64,000 nucleotides of DNA from Lamellibrachia satsuma (taxonomy: Eukaryota > Annelida > Polychaeta > Sabellida > Siboglinidae), in assembly GCA_033239005.1 (NCBI GenBank), contig BSQZ01000040.1, positions 5,332,599 through 5,396,598 of the forward strand, given 5' to 3'. The stretch's first letter is position 1. The number at the start of each line of letters is the position of its first letter. Below, piece by piece: positions 20,344 through 34,766 of this stretch. The position numbers were made by a program, and so were the translations under genes. Under the pieces are notes generated by a model that did not search any database, had not been told where the DNA came from, and saw nothing but the letters and a program-made list of their open reading frames with translations.

Positions 20344-23300
20344 CTATGAGATGTCGAGAGTCTTCGTCATTTGCGGCGACTGAGACCGAGATGCCATCGA
20401 ATGCGACAGATTCTTCATGCTTTCAGCAAGGCGGCTGAATTCTTCCCACTTCTGGCTGTGCACGGTTGACTCGAGGTCCTTCAAGTGTTCCAACTCCTTG
20501 AGGCGACCACTCAGACGAGACACCTGCAGTTGCAGCTGAACCGTCTCTGAAGCACGTGTCTCGAGCTGTAAGCATGAAACACCAATTGCATCTAGCATGT
20601 TTTAACAAGATTGCCATCCAAGGCAAAGGCCCATATGGCAAATGAACAAGGAAGACAGTTTGTCTTCAATAATTTGCTTACCGAGAGTCTAATTAATCTT
20701 TCTAATAATTTACAAATCACTGATGTTAAACAGATGGACTGTAATTATCTGACTTATTTCTTGAACCCTTTTTAAATAATGGTATGAGGTTTGCTTCTTT
20801 CCATTCAAAAGGAAACATTCCTTTTTTTAATGACAAGTTGAACACTCTTGCAAATGATATACTAATTTGTTCTACTGTTTCCATTAGTAATATTTACTAG
20901 CAAAAATATCAATCGTCCAGACGGGATGACTTGGTAGCTCATACATACAACTGGCAGTTACAATATCGTGTAGCAACGTCTTGCAATTGTGTAAAGGAAC
21001 TTGGGGACAATCCAGTAAAAGACACGACATTGTGAACAATCCTACGCATTTATTCGCATACCGTTGTGGACAATTGTACGTAGTAACTAAAAAGGGTAAC
21101 AGGACTGTTTGCATAAAGGGACGACCCGACCCATGGGGTCTTGGTTCAACCCCTGAAAATTTGGTGCCCGAGATGCAAAGTGCTTAGGAGTAGCATAAGA
21201 TACATACATACACTTGCTCGATTATAGTAAGATTACTTTTCATTCAATCACGTCCTCATGTGAGGTGTTTGGCAGATTTAATGGACGCTTCTGTCGTGAC
21301 TCGTGTGGTGGAGAGATAGTCCACAGACAGTTATGCTATACAAGATACTGTATTCATGTGAAACCATATTCGAAAAATGGCTTTACGAAAAGTAAAAAAT
21401 ACAATTTGTAGGGCAGACACGTTGTTAAATGAACCTGCTAATATGTGATTGATATAATATTATGTTTGTATAATAAACAGGCATACATACATTTTAGTTA
21501 ACCAAGATAAGTAAATAATCAATAAATGACTGTCATAAGCAGGTAAAGTTAAGAATTGCTGACATTGGGAACAGGGCTCAGAGGTGCAGCAAACCAGAAG
21601 CAAACTTACTAAGCATGATATCATGAACAGAGACATATTGGGGTTATTGTCAGAGTGAGAGGCTACAGAGGGTTTAAGATTTAGCAGAAGGTAGTTTGAG
21701 TTTCAGATGATTTTAAAGTGATGGAGAATTTGTTCCTGATTTACACACAATCATTATGTTATAAGTTAAAAGCTCTAACACATTTCAACACATTTTCACA
21801 TAACGCTGTAACAACATTGGGGAGAATGATGGATGGTGTAAGACACAGAAGAAGACCAAAAGCCCAGTGGACATACATCATCAAGACGTGGATGGGAAAA
21901 GGAAATATGAAGATCTGAAATGGCACAGAGCAGTCATGAGTGGTGACCCATGACAGCCGACCTTCTCAGAGGAGATGCCACCACTTGATGATGGGGCCAA
22001 AATACGTGGCGCTGCATGAGAAAACCTGGCTTAAATCGTAAAAAATCACAAATTGAGATTTCAGCATTTCTTGCTGTTAATTTCCGAATATGATAAAAAA
22101 CACAAATTAATTACTAAAAACGCTTTTAATTTTATATCCATTTGAAATTCTATTCTGGCAAGAAATAAACCCAACTAAATGTATGGAAAATCAAGCATTG
22201 AAGATGTTCAACTTTCAAATATATATCAGTTTTGAACGTAAATTATTTCAAAGACATCACTAAAACTGAAAGTGACTTTTTTATGTTAATGACAAAAGTA
22301 AGTAATTTTGTTTACCATCTCAGGAACTGATGACATACCTGTTTCTGCAGCTCAGAGACATGGTCCACCAGCAACATCTTGTCGTGTTTCAGCTGACTCA
22401 TCTCCATCTGTGCCGACTGGTTCTGCACTTCCAGCGACGTGATCCGCTCCTCCGACGCACTGGAATTCTGCTCCACCTTTGACCTCTGTCGCTCTAGATT
22501 CTCTATCTGCAGAAAATTTGACAAAACATATCAACAATACAATACATTAAAAAGATCTATATTGCGCTAAAATCCCCGGGTATTCCAAGCTCAGCAGCAC
22601 ACCAAAACAAAAGGTTAAACCATTTCTAATCGGTTCAACAATTCTATTCATAAACAGTTGGATTGGTACGCTGAGGACCTATGGAGGATAAGCAATTTTA
22701 AACAGGTGAATTTTAGTTGATGGCGAAATGTTAGCACATTACCTGACGAGTTAACGCTAATTGCAAATGGATTTCACAGGGCAGCACCAGTGAAAGCTCT
22801 GGGAACGGAAAGTAGATTAGTACTTGATGATCGAAGCTTTTTGGGCTGTACTGCAGGTGTGAGAAGTGAATGTAAATATGTCGGTTGATCGGATGAAAGT
22901 GCTTGAAACCAACACAAGAATTTGATATGTCAAGACTAAACATCATCTGGAAGAACAGAGATGTCAACTTCCCAATCATATGTAAGCTCTACAGGGCACT
23001 CGTAGTATCCATCACCTTATGTGGTGGACTTTGACAGCAGAAACAGAGTGACGAGTACGAACATTTGAAACAAAGTGTTTCAGGAGACACCTGCTCATCG
23101 CTGGATAACAAGAACACTCGATGTCAATTAAACAATGCAAGCTCTAATGGTCCGGCCATGTGACACTGCACAATACTCTATCAAAGACAATCTTACAAGG
23201 CACAATGGAGGACAATAGAAGACGGCTGCCAGGAGAATGACTGACAGGACATCCCGAAAGAATGGACCAATCTCAGCAGCCTACTGGCCCTGCTACATAC

Positions 23301-26300
23301 AACTAAAAAGAGACCAAATTTTCTGTGAAAATATTCGCTGCCAGTCCTTGTCAAGGGATGACGTGAATCCGCTACACAAATGCAGCAACATGTGCCCTCA
23401 AGTATCACGTCAATGACATCCAAGTCAATTCTCGAATCATCTCTCTGAATTCCTAGTCAAGTCCCAAGTCACCAGCATGCATGTTAAGTCTCCCGGATTC
23501 GCCGGGAAACTCTATCAAATCTCCTGTTCTCCCGAATGGGAGAATAAATCTTGTGGATTTCTGATAAAACCAAAAATATTTTTGTGTGGCCTAACAAAAA
23601 ATCGTCAATCCCTCCCTCTACTCACAACAATAGAAGGGGTTAGTTCAATAAAGTTTTGTGCAGAGTGGATAAGGGAAATGTAGCTAAACAGTATCCTTGT
23701 ACTTTGCCTGTTGTCGAAGTTATGTACACGTTTTAGCGGAATTGTCCCCCATTATCGCCCACATGTGCACATCGAGTTCAAACACTGCCCGTCCATATAG
23801 CTCCAGTATATACACGTTTTACTTCATTCATATATATTTGACAACTGTCACAATTGGAGCACATTTTAAACGAAAAACATACTAAAAAGTTCTCATAAAA
23901 AAGCCTCAGCGACCCAGGATCACAAACTTTGAAGAAAAAGAAAATGCTTCAGTTCTAGCCCAGCCAGTAAATATTATGTTAGTTGGTTAAGTGTAATCAA
24001 ATATGTAGGCTACTGCCTGTAAGGTAGGGGATTTTTGTCATACCATAATATATTTCAGGAGTTGAAACAAATGTTGCATACCTTCAAAGTATTGTAACCA
24101 TGTTATATGTTTTACTAGTCCACAAAGTCCATAAAATATATAACATGGTTACAATGTTTGCAGCGTAGTTGGAACTAAAGCTGATATGGTGGTCATTTTT
24201 ATGAGAGGCAAAGATGTGAAATACTCTGATTTACGGACAATTTTCTGATACCCTGAGACCCTCCAATATATGTACAATTCTCTGATATCCTGAGCCACTC
24301 CAATTTACGTATAATTATGTGATATCCCAAGTCCCTCCAATTTACATACAATTCTCCAATATCCAGAGCCCCTCCAATTTATGTATGAATCTCCTGCATT
24401 TGCACCAATCATCCTGACAGCTGCAGTTTGTCTTCGACAATTTTTAGCGGGACATTTAGAAAGATGTTGCCCTGACATAAAATTAGCCAATCATAATAAT
24501 TACTTAATAATAATTGTATCTGATGCGGCCCGTCACAACAACATGGTCCATGGTACGTTGGCATGTCACAAACTGGCAAGCCAAGTCTCAAGTCGATGAC
24601 CTCCAAATCCAAGTCAAGAGTCATCTATTTGAAAGTCAAGTCACAAGTCATGAAAATGTGTGACTCGGGTCTGACTCGAGTCAGTCCCTGTGACTCGAGT
24701 CAACAAGTCTGGCCACTAAACCACTTACTTGTTCATGCAGTTGTTTCAGTCTCTCCTGCTCAGCTTTCAGAAGATTCGTCTGTTGAGCCAACTCCATACA
24801 CAGTTGAGATTCCGTCTCTTTCATCCTCAGTACCTCAGTCTGTCTCTGCGTCAGTCTTGTTCCCTCTGACTCTCGCAGACTTCGCTCCTTCAAGAAGACT
24901 TATTCATAACACCTTTGCAATTCTAACATTTCTGAGTTATGGGTTCAGAGAAAAACCTCTGCCAGCGATCGTTCACTCGCTAACAACAGACACAAGGATT
25001 ACCTCACCAAGATAAACTGGTCATAAGGTAAAGGTAAAGTCATCCCCCAGGCATTATGCCTCCGGAAGCCATGAAGGCTTATATGGCCAGTGTTTAAACC
25101 TGGTTTCTGTAGTGCGAAGCAACTTAGAGTGCAGTTATACTGACTCTCCTGGACGGGACACTAGTCCATCGCAGGTACCTTCCAAACAGTGTTTGTACTC
25201 ATTTGCAGCTGAGTGGACTGAGGCAAAGTAGGGTAAACGAAATTGCCTAAGCTTCGAAAACGAACCGTGCCCAGTGTGGGTCTTGAACTCACAACCCTCG
25301 AATTTAGAGTTCAACACATTAACCACTAGGTTGAATTGAATCCATCATTAAATCTTATGAGCTCATTATTGAAAATTTCTCAGGATTGTTAATTTTCACA
25401 GTCATACAATTGTTTTATCATATCCCAGAAGTTTGATTTACTCATACAGACTGTCACCAATCAGTACTAATGATGGTGAAGCCCTGGTAGCATGTTGGAT
25501 GCTGGGAACGAAGAACTTCCACATGTCTACGATGACATCATCCTACCAGTAATAACTATGTCATCCTCATTAGAACTGACGAAGCCATAAACGAATTGTA
25601 TTATCATAAATCTTATGAGTTTTCAAAAAAACATGTTTATAAAATCCAGCATCGCCTTAGGAATGAAATTTCCTCCAGAAGCTGTACAGTGGTCATACCT
25701 GGGCAAAAGTGGTTGAAAAAATATAATATCGACAACTTTGGACTAAATCTGCACATTTGGTAAAGAGCTAACATGTCTGGTATAAAATATGTCATGATAT
25801 TGCAGTGGAAATGATTTCCATGATTCAACACAATGACACAACAGCACAAGCTGTGATTATTTTCACTGTACAATCGTGTTATAATATAGCATAAACTATA
25901 TCTACCGGGTATTCTAAAATCTTGACCACTGAAATGTGTCTTAATGAGCTACATTGTCTAAATACAATTTAACCATTATCTGTGTATGAATATTGACCTT
26001 GCTGTCCTGTGTGCACATGATATTTGAATCAAAACATTCAAATTAAACAGACATCTGTGAAATTATAGAGACAACAGTGGCAACACGACTCTATGAAAAA
26101 CTACGTTAATCCATGTATATTACTAATATTGTCCATTCATTTTTTACTTAAAAGTCTGGGGGCATATTATACCCGGCAACAAGGCTAAAAAAAATTTTGT
26201 CGCACCGAATATGCGGTAATCAGGAACTGTAAATTGGACTAAATTATTTATGCTGCAAAACGGCAATTCTTACCAAATGTGTCTCTATGCCATGTAGTTA

Positions 26301-29300
26301 TTCAATCATTCCACGTACAAAAAACATAATATTGTGTTTTGAACACTATTGCAGTCCAAATAGTACCGCAGAGTGAGTGAGCGAAAAGGTACGTCAGGGA
26401 CACTCTAAACTCTGCTTCAACCAAATTATTGGAAGTAGGAAATCAATGCTGTTGCTCAGTTGATGCTAAAAAGATTGGGTGCATACTATACATGGTAATA
26501 TATAAATTCTGTAAGATTTGGGCAAAAAGTCAGCATACGCATTTTACTTTGTTGTGTGTTATTCAATAAAAATTACGGTATATGTACCTTACTGAAAATT
26601 GTACTCACTCTCATTAGTTGCTGCTCGAGGTCATTACATTTCTGGGTCAGCAAGGTGTTCTCCCTGACAAGGGCTGAGCTGTCTTCTGCGACTTTTGCCC
26701 TCAGGTACCTCTCCTGGCTTGTCTCTAGCTCCGCCTCCTTCACCTTCTGTCTCAGGCTACGCAACTCTTCCTGAGTGGATAAGAAGACCAAGTGGTTAAG
26801 TCCCTAACACGGTGAACACGTCCCTTTTGTTTGAAATTGTACGATGCTACCGTACACTGAAAGACTCTTCAAGGAACGGTTATCAAACAGTGGATTGTGC
26901 AAGCAAATTAAGATTAATAAAATGCATTGATGCAACACAATATGACTTGTTGAAAATCATGGCATTGCTTAACATGCTGTTGTGGTGGGAAAGTATTTCA
27001 TTTATACAATTATGATATTTTTTTTCAGCAACTCTTTTTCCGTGACATGGTAAAAGATCGTACGCAGGAAAATTAAAAAAACTGTTGTTTGCTCACACAG
27101 CCATTGGTCTCAATCTATGAAAACCCATATGTGCATAACATTAGCACCTGCCAAAAATATTTTGTTTACTCACATAGTCAATGGTCTCAATCTATGAAAA
27201 TCCATAGGGGCATCGCATTAGCACCTGCCAAAAAACTGTTGTTTACTCACACAGCCAATGGTCTCAATCAACGAAAACCCATACGGGCATCGCATTAGCA
27301 CCTGCCAAAAAACTTGCCCTGATACTGGAGAACCTTGTCTAGGTGGATACTGGCGCTATATAGAACCACACATTATTATCATGTTTTTATTGGGACTATT
27401 ATACCCGACTGCCATGTGGGGTTGCTGACCTTGAGGTCGTTCTCAAGCTGCGACTGTTGCGCCGTGGCGGAAGTCGAGTTCTGAATCTGTTCCTGCAAGA
27501 CCTGGAGCTTGGACTCGAGGGTCAACAACTCGCGCCTTTTGTCCTCCAGGGTGCGCTGTGTGATCAACTGCTGCTCCGTTTTCTTCTCCATCTGGCAACA
27601 CAAAACATCATGTATGGTGGCTAAAAACTCCTTCTCATATAATTTAATACCCACTCGTGAAATTTGTTGATGCTCAAATATGTAGTGCATGTATCCTTTA
27701 AGTAATGTGCGCAGTTGGTTTAATAAGAGTGCATCAAAAGAATTGACTTTAGTCATTAGATCTGGTAAGGCTCAAAATGGTGGATATCCAAAACGGTAAA
27801 CACTTTTTATGGGGCATGGCGGTAGCATAGCAGTTAGAATGCCGGGCTCTCAGTTGAGAGAACCCGGGTTTGAATCTTCTTGCTGCGGTTTCAAAGTTTT
27901 GACAATTTCATTCACCCCACGTTGCCATAGTTCACTCAGTTGTATAAATGAGTACTTGGCTACGAATAGCGTTTGTGCCGAGATGGTGTTGGAATGAACA
28001 GGTCTGCCAGGGGGTGAAGTGTAAAGTGCTTTGAAAAGCCCCAACGACTAGATACCCGCGCTGTATCAGATTTTTTTTAACCTTTACCTTTATGGAGTCA
28101 AGGCTGATTATGGGCACGACTTCCATCTTGCCGATCACATGACAGTTATGAAATTTTACCATGGACGAAATTCTGAATTTTCAGCGTTTCCATTTTCACT
28201 TCAATAAATTTTTAAGACAGAAACCAGCACTTTAGGACAGGGGTCGGCAACCTGCGGCCAGCGGGCCATATGCGGCCCGCATAGCTATTTCATGCGGCCC
28301 GCGGACTGACAACGATATTGTGCAAAATACAGCCCACCCCCGCAACATTGGTATACAAAATAATATTTCCACGTGATGAACATAATAATATACCATATGT
28401 ATGTTTACTTCCTTTAATATTTAATGAATTCACTTTTACGTGTGCAGACAGGAAAGTAGGGTAACCTGGGGCAGCGCGGCCCTCCTAAGGAACACGTACA
28501 CAATTAAACAACTTTAACTTATATTTAATGTGCTCACATTTTTGACAGATCTATGTGTTACCCATTGGAAAATTATTGTCAGTAAATAAACAACCTAGCT
28601 AAGTTGCATTTGAAAAATAGTAAATATCCCAAAAAGCAGGCAGGTCCTCTGTTTGGGGCGACACAGTCTATAACCCCCTCCCCGTGGGTTTTACTTATAT
28701 GAACAAACTATTGCCTGAAATTGAAATGTATACCGGAGGTATATACAAATGGTATGATAGTAATATATCAGGCCATTATGGTTGTTGAATTTAAATGGGA
28801 GTTAACATATAATACATACCTTGCAATCCATGCATAATATAATATTGGTTTGGTAATATTCCATCATAATTACAGCCTACGGGCTAGCAGAATGTAAATT
28901 ATGCAATGGTCGTATTATAGTCAATGTATTAAACATAATTGGTCATGTGTAATACATTTGACACATTGTGACCACGTGTGCGTGTGTGTGTGGGATAAGA
29001 CATAGGGACCGTCTTGCCCAACATGCATGGGGACCGCCTTGCCCCACAAACATGGGGACCGTCTTGCCCCACAGACACAACGATTATGATGTATACAAAG
29101 CCCAACATACTATTCCCCTTTTTGTATTGTTTGATCTGTCAACTGATAATATTATCATTTCACCAATTAAGTCCATGATTCACACCGCTGTAGGAGTTTC
29201 AAAATTTTTCTATTGGCAAAATATTAGATCAATGCATATAATAGTGCAAATACAAGTTTAAAAACACACTGATTTAATTACATCTGTCTCGTGTTGCTGA

Positions 29301-29862
29301 GCTTTCGGACGGGTATCAAATATAATTAGTTTCATTTTGCACCAGATTTTGAACTTTCAGAGTTATATATTTTAAGTACGTGGTGGGGGCCATCTTACCT
29401 CCAGCGACCGTGTTTCCCCAGGTTACCCTACTACCTTATTTGTGTATAAATTATATATGTGTTGTTTTGAATAACGTTTGTCGCCTGCCAGTGAAATGGC
29501 GAATAAGGTTGTGCGCTAATGGAAAAGGTTCAAGACTAAGGAGGTGCCAAGCAAAGCTCTTCAGGGCACACTCCATCATCCAACGGGAAAATCGATGAAA
29601 ATGCAGAACGTAATAAGGGTCACCGTGAAGACTAAACTGTGTTTGCTCTCGCTGTCTAAACTACCGGCAGTTCCATCACCTTGTGGCCGAGATGAATGCG
29701 CGATATGAAGAACTCCTGTAGTACACCGAAGTGAGCTGAGGCGCGCAGGAACAAGTCTGCAGCCAGGTGTGGGCCCCTTAAATTGGTGGCGCAGCAACAT
29801 CACCAGCAACATACCTCAGTGTCACACAGGTCAACATGACATCAGCGGCATGCTAAGAACAC

Positions 29863-29956
<94 letters not shown>

Positions 29957-30109
29957 CTTGAATAATGTGTTTTTGAATAGTCCAACTGTTGTTCAAAGTC
30001 AGACGTTGATGTTTGATGATAATAATAACTCATGAAATGCTATTTACAACAGTGGTCAATACAACTGCTAGACACAAGGTATATCATTGCATTGTGCCAG
30101 TTACCACAA

Positions 30110-30152
<43 letters not shown>

Positions 30153-33100
30153 TTCGTGGCACCCTAACCTATTCAAAGTCACTTATTTTGCCCTCCATTC
30201 AAAAAGGTTGCCGACCCCTGCTTTAGGACGATTAGGGGCAAAGTAATGTATACGTATGTGCTAAGAGGTAACCCAACATTTTTGCAATTTTTTTATCATT
30301 AATAAGCAATAATGAAATTTAAAATCGGAGGGGATCGAGACAATTTTTTTTATTTAATACGGAATGACCCACTGACCTAACGCTAATAGGGAGTGGTGCA
30401 GTAACCCTTCGGAATTTGTGCCCAGGAACGGATCACTATTTATTTTCCCAATGGCGACAATGTTAATGTTTTTAATGCTATTCACATGTTTATATTTTGA
30501 ATATTCTGATGTTAATATATATTATTTCATCAACCCGCTGGACAAAATTTTTCAACATATGTAATTTTTGTCTCCAGAAAATCAACACGAGATGCTTCCC
30601 ATCAAATGTCATCCAAAACAACTACATCATGTAGGGATACGCAAGGGATCCTATAGTCACTGGCAATCAGACACTAGAAATTCTTATCTGGACACACCAT
30701 AAGTGTCCACAAATACGACCACATCCCTGTTCAAATCTTACAGGCATGCAAAAATTGCCAAAAGGGGTAACGTTTCAAAATCATTTGCCACGCCATGAAT
30801 TCGGAAGTGAAACAGTGACCTGTTCTCTCCCTATTAGCACATTTCGTTGACACACTGAAACACACCTGACTTTCGAGCATGCGGATCTTGTTTTCGGTAG
30901 TCTTCTGAAGCAACGTGGTCTTGTCAAGTTCATCCCGAGTCTGCAGCAGCTGCCCATCTTTGCGGGCTCCGTCACCGTCCAACAGGTTGTTCTCCTTCTT
31001 CAAGTCAACCACTTGTTCCAGCAGTATACGCTTCTCCCGTTTGTATCCCTCTGTCAAAGTAAAGGTACGTTCATGGTACCCAGACTGTTCAAAACACTTC
31101 ACCCTCTGGCATACCTGTTCATTCCAATGTCATCTCGACTGCTCTGAAATCATTCAGCAACACTGCAATTACTGCGCAAAGAATATTCGTTCACATATCC
31201 ACCTCTTTCTGTAGCCTAGAATTTATACAGCTGAGTGAACTGAGACAATGTGGAGTGAACAAAATTGCTAAAGCTTCAAAGCAGCAGCAAGGGGATTTGA
31301 ACCAGGTTTCTCTCGATTGAGTCCAATGTTCTAACCACTGCGCCACTGCGACCCACAGGGTGTCAGAGAGACATCCTTACAGAGCATGGCCACTTGTTAT
31401 GTAATATCACTCCATCCTCAGTTGATACAGCCTTTCACAAATCAGGCTCGTTGACCATAAAATTTGCAGTGTATGAATAGTTTAACTAAAATAGTTTAAC
31501 ATGTGCAGTCCATTACAGCTTTGTCGAAACATAGCCTAAGGCCTTAAAAATTAAATATCCAAATGAGGACCATTGAAGACTCCAGACACACCCTAGCTGT
31601 GCCAAGGTTAGGGATGCAGTAGTTATTGCTGAAGATTACCTGCTTCCACCTGGAATTTGTTGATCAGTCGTTCCTTCTCCAACTTTGCCATCTCCAGCAT
31701 TGAGTCCTTGGCCTTCAGCTCCATCCTCAGAACATCTTGTTCTTCTTGCATTTGCTGCCGGAAACAGCAAATCACAGTAATGTAACATGTTTGATAAAAG
31801 GTAAAGGGGTCATTCTGTGTCAAATCAACTAATTTTCAGGAAATAAAAAATGTTGATGTCTTATTTTACCTAAGTTGTAACCGATGACCAAGTGGCTTAG
31901 CACTTCTGCAAAAGAACTAAGCATTTACATGCAAACTGTGTCCGTAATGCCATATAATGTGAACAAGGGGTAAGCTCCAAAAAAACGCAACCATTATTTT
32001 TATATGTTTTTCAGGTGCTTCTAACTTGGGAAGTTTCCAAGCTACATATCTGAAATTTGCTGACTGTAGACATATTGGTACAGGTTACCTATGCAAAATC
32101 CAAAAATGACAGGGCAAAGGACAATGGGTATACGAGGTGTGTGAAAATTTAAAAGAACATTATAGGGCACCACAGACACAATTTGCATGCACATCCTTAC
32201 TTAGTTTTTTTGCAGAGTGCTCAGAAATAGCTACTAATTATTTGATTAAAATTTAAGCACATTCTGAGACATCTACTTTTTACCATTAATATTGATTTAA
32301 CATGGAATGACCCAAAGGTACGGTGTTACATAGCGCTCTAGCCAGTCCTTGGGACTGCTGAAAGCACTTTACACTTCACCTCCTGGAATACCTGCTCATT
32401 CCAACACCAATTCAACTTCTCTGAGAAGCATTCAGCCTTGCTGCAATTATTGCGCATACTATTCATTTGCATATACACCACCGTCCAGGGTTGAAAAAAA
32501 TTATTTTTTTATAAACATTTTTATTTTTTATTTATTTGATTTTTTTAATATCTGGTATATAGACATTTATATAAATGTTTATATTTATAAACTCTTTCAA
32601 ACGTGTTCTATTCAAATCAATTTGGGTTCTTATTTTAACAGAGGGTACATGATTTTTGCATATATAAAGACATTAGACAATGTCCACAAAGCCTCACCCC
32701 CTGTAGTTGCATAATATGTCTTGGAGAGGAAAGCATGCTGTGTGTCTGTGCCTGTAGCAGTGCTAATTATTGCTTACTGAGAGGGTGGATTAGCACGTGT
32801 CTAGGGTTCTGTGTACTCTAAGGGTCTCTAACCAGAATACAAACTGGTACAGTATTAAACAATTGAGTCAACATACTAAATTGGTAACAACTAGCACAAA
32901 CTCTAAGTGGACTTTAACCCAGGGCTTCCGACTTGAAAAGATACTTCCTCTGGAAGATAAGTTTGTGTGGCTTCACTGCATTCAGAAAGGGAATAGCTCA
33001 AACATACACGTCACAAAATATTTGACTATCAGACTATCTGATGTCAATACAGCTACACAAGTGTGTGCACTTTGTGTTTTGTATTAAAAACATACAAAAC

Positions 33101-34670
33101 TTTGCTGATCTCGATGCATGTAAACAATTATTTGTGTTAAATTCATATAAATCAGCGATTAAAAAAATCAGAAATAAAAAAATCAGAAATCAATGATTTT
33201 TTTGCAGTGATTTAAACCATGATTTAAATCAAACAACCCTGCCATCATTTATAACCAGGTACTCATTTATACAGCTGAGTGAAATGTAATAATTCAAACC
33301 CGGATTCTCTCGACTGAGAGTCCGGTGTTCTAACCAATCTGCCACATCAACTCACAAAATTATTTATGAATATTCTTTAACTACACTAAATAAATAAAAT
33401 TTAGTGTGGCATTGGTTTCCAAACATCATAGTTTTGTACGTTGTCTTTATCACCACCAAACCATGTAGAATTGCCACATTCATCGTCCCACTACTCAACG
33501 TGACATCAACCTACTAAACCACTCTTTGATGTATTTGGTTTGGTTTTAATGTGTTTTTGTAGATTGTTTCCATGCACTTACTAACGTGACTTACCCTCAG
33601 CTTCATAAGCATTCGTTCAGCCTCTGATGATAAATGTGGCTGCATCTCACTGGCTTTGCGTGCTTGTTCTCGTCTCGTAAATGTTAAGCTTCGTACTCCG
33701 ATTTATATATCAAGCATTTTTGTTACCTAGCTCATTCAGACTCACAATAACTTTACTGAAAATCTAATATTTTGTAATAAAATGTAATTTGTGAAGCACC
33801 ACTAACAACCGAAAACTCTGAATTATTAATAGCATCTGAAAAAGAATATCTGATAATTGAGGATCCAAACAGTATTCTATGATCAGAACCGTCCTGATAT
33901 ATTGTGCAATTATATTTATGACTGACTGTGTTTAGCATACAGTACACAAAATGGATTTCAATAAAATAGTAATGCCGAATATACAATGCATACACCATAT
34001 TTGAAATCAAGGACAATATTACTTCAAAATATACTGCAAAGCATACTTGTTACAAGCACCAGAGGTGGATAAATACCATGTTGATCAGGAAACTTGGATT
34101 TAAAATGTCTGACTTTCAGTCATGACCTACATTGTCATCCAATCAGAGCATCAAATACAGGTAAAAGGATACAGGAAGTTAGCTTCGAGCTCCAGGAAGT
34201 AGACTTGCTGCTGCAAGTTCTTGATGTACTCCGACTCGATTTTGTCAAGAGACTGTGAATTCCGCATCGATTTTCTGAAAAATTTTGCATAACAGTTAAA
34301 CTGCATTAACCATTTATTCCAAGCTTTACTAACCCTTTGCTAACCCTTTTTTGAACTGACCAGTTGAACAGGAAGAGACAGTTTTAATCCGTATTTAATT
34401 TGGCACACCTACAAACCTACAATTATAGTGTTGTTCTGATTAATTGATTTTGTCGATGATTGGTTGGTTCATGCTTCCAATCAATTACTATCTTGGGTGA
34501 TTATTTTTTATTAAATAAAAAAAATTCATACTGAATTTAATTTTCATTCTCAAGTTAGCAACACTTGACAGAATCTTCTGTGTGACAAAAAAGTTGGGCG
34601 TTGTTATGAACAATTCGAATATTACATTGGAAGCTGTATTGAGAGCACTTTTTGATTGACAGACTACATA

Positions 34671-34766
<96 letters not shown>

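Larger units (their letters stand above)
28238..30220. mobile_element. hAT-type DNA transposon with 8-bp target duplication
   Basis: Terminal inverted repeats CAGGGGTCGGCAACCT at 28238 and AGGTTGCCGACCCCTG ending at 30220. The 8-bp direct repeat ctttagga lies immediately outside both ends (28230-28237 and 30221-30228). CAGGGGTCGGCAA-type ends and 8-bp duplications are hallmarks of hAT elements. No transposase ORF is visible, so it is non-autonomous. It sits in an intron of the coiled-coil gene and contains another element and microsatellites. Confidence 0.9.

Noticed and set aside
24560..24730. Rows of aagtc/gactcgagtc as a possible regulatory array
   Set aside because: The composition fits the end of a common DNA-transposon type, but I could not find a matching second end, so I did not list it as an element.
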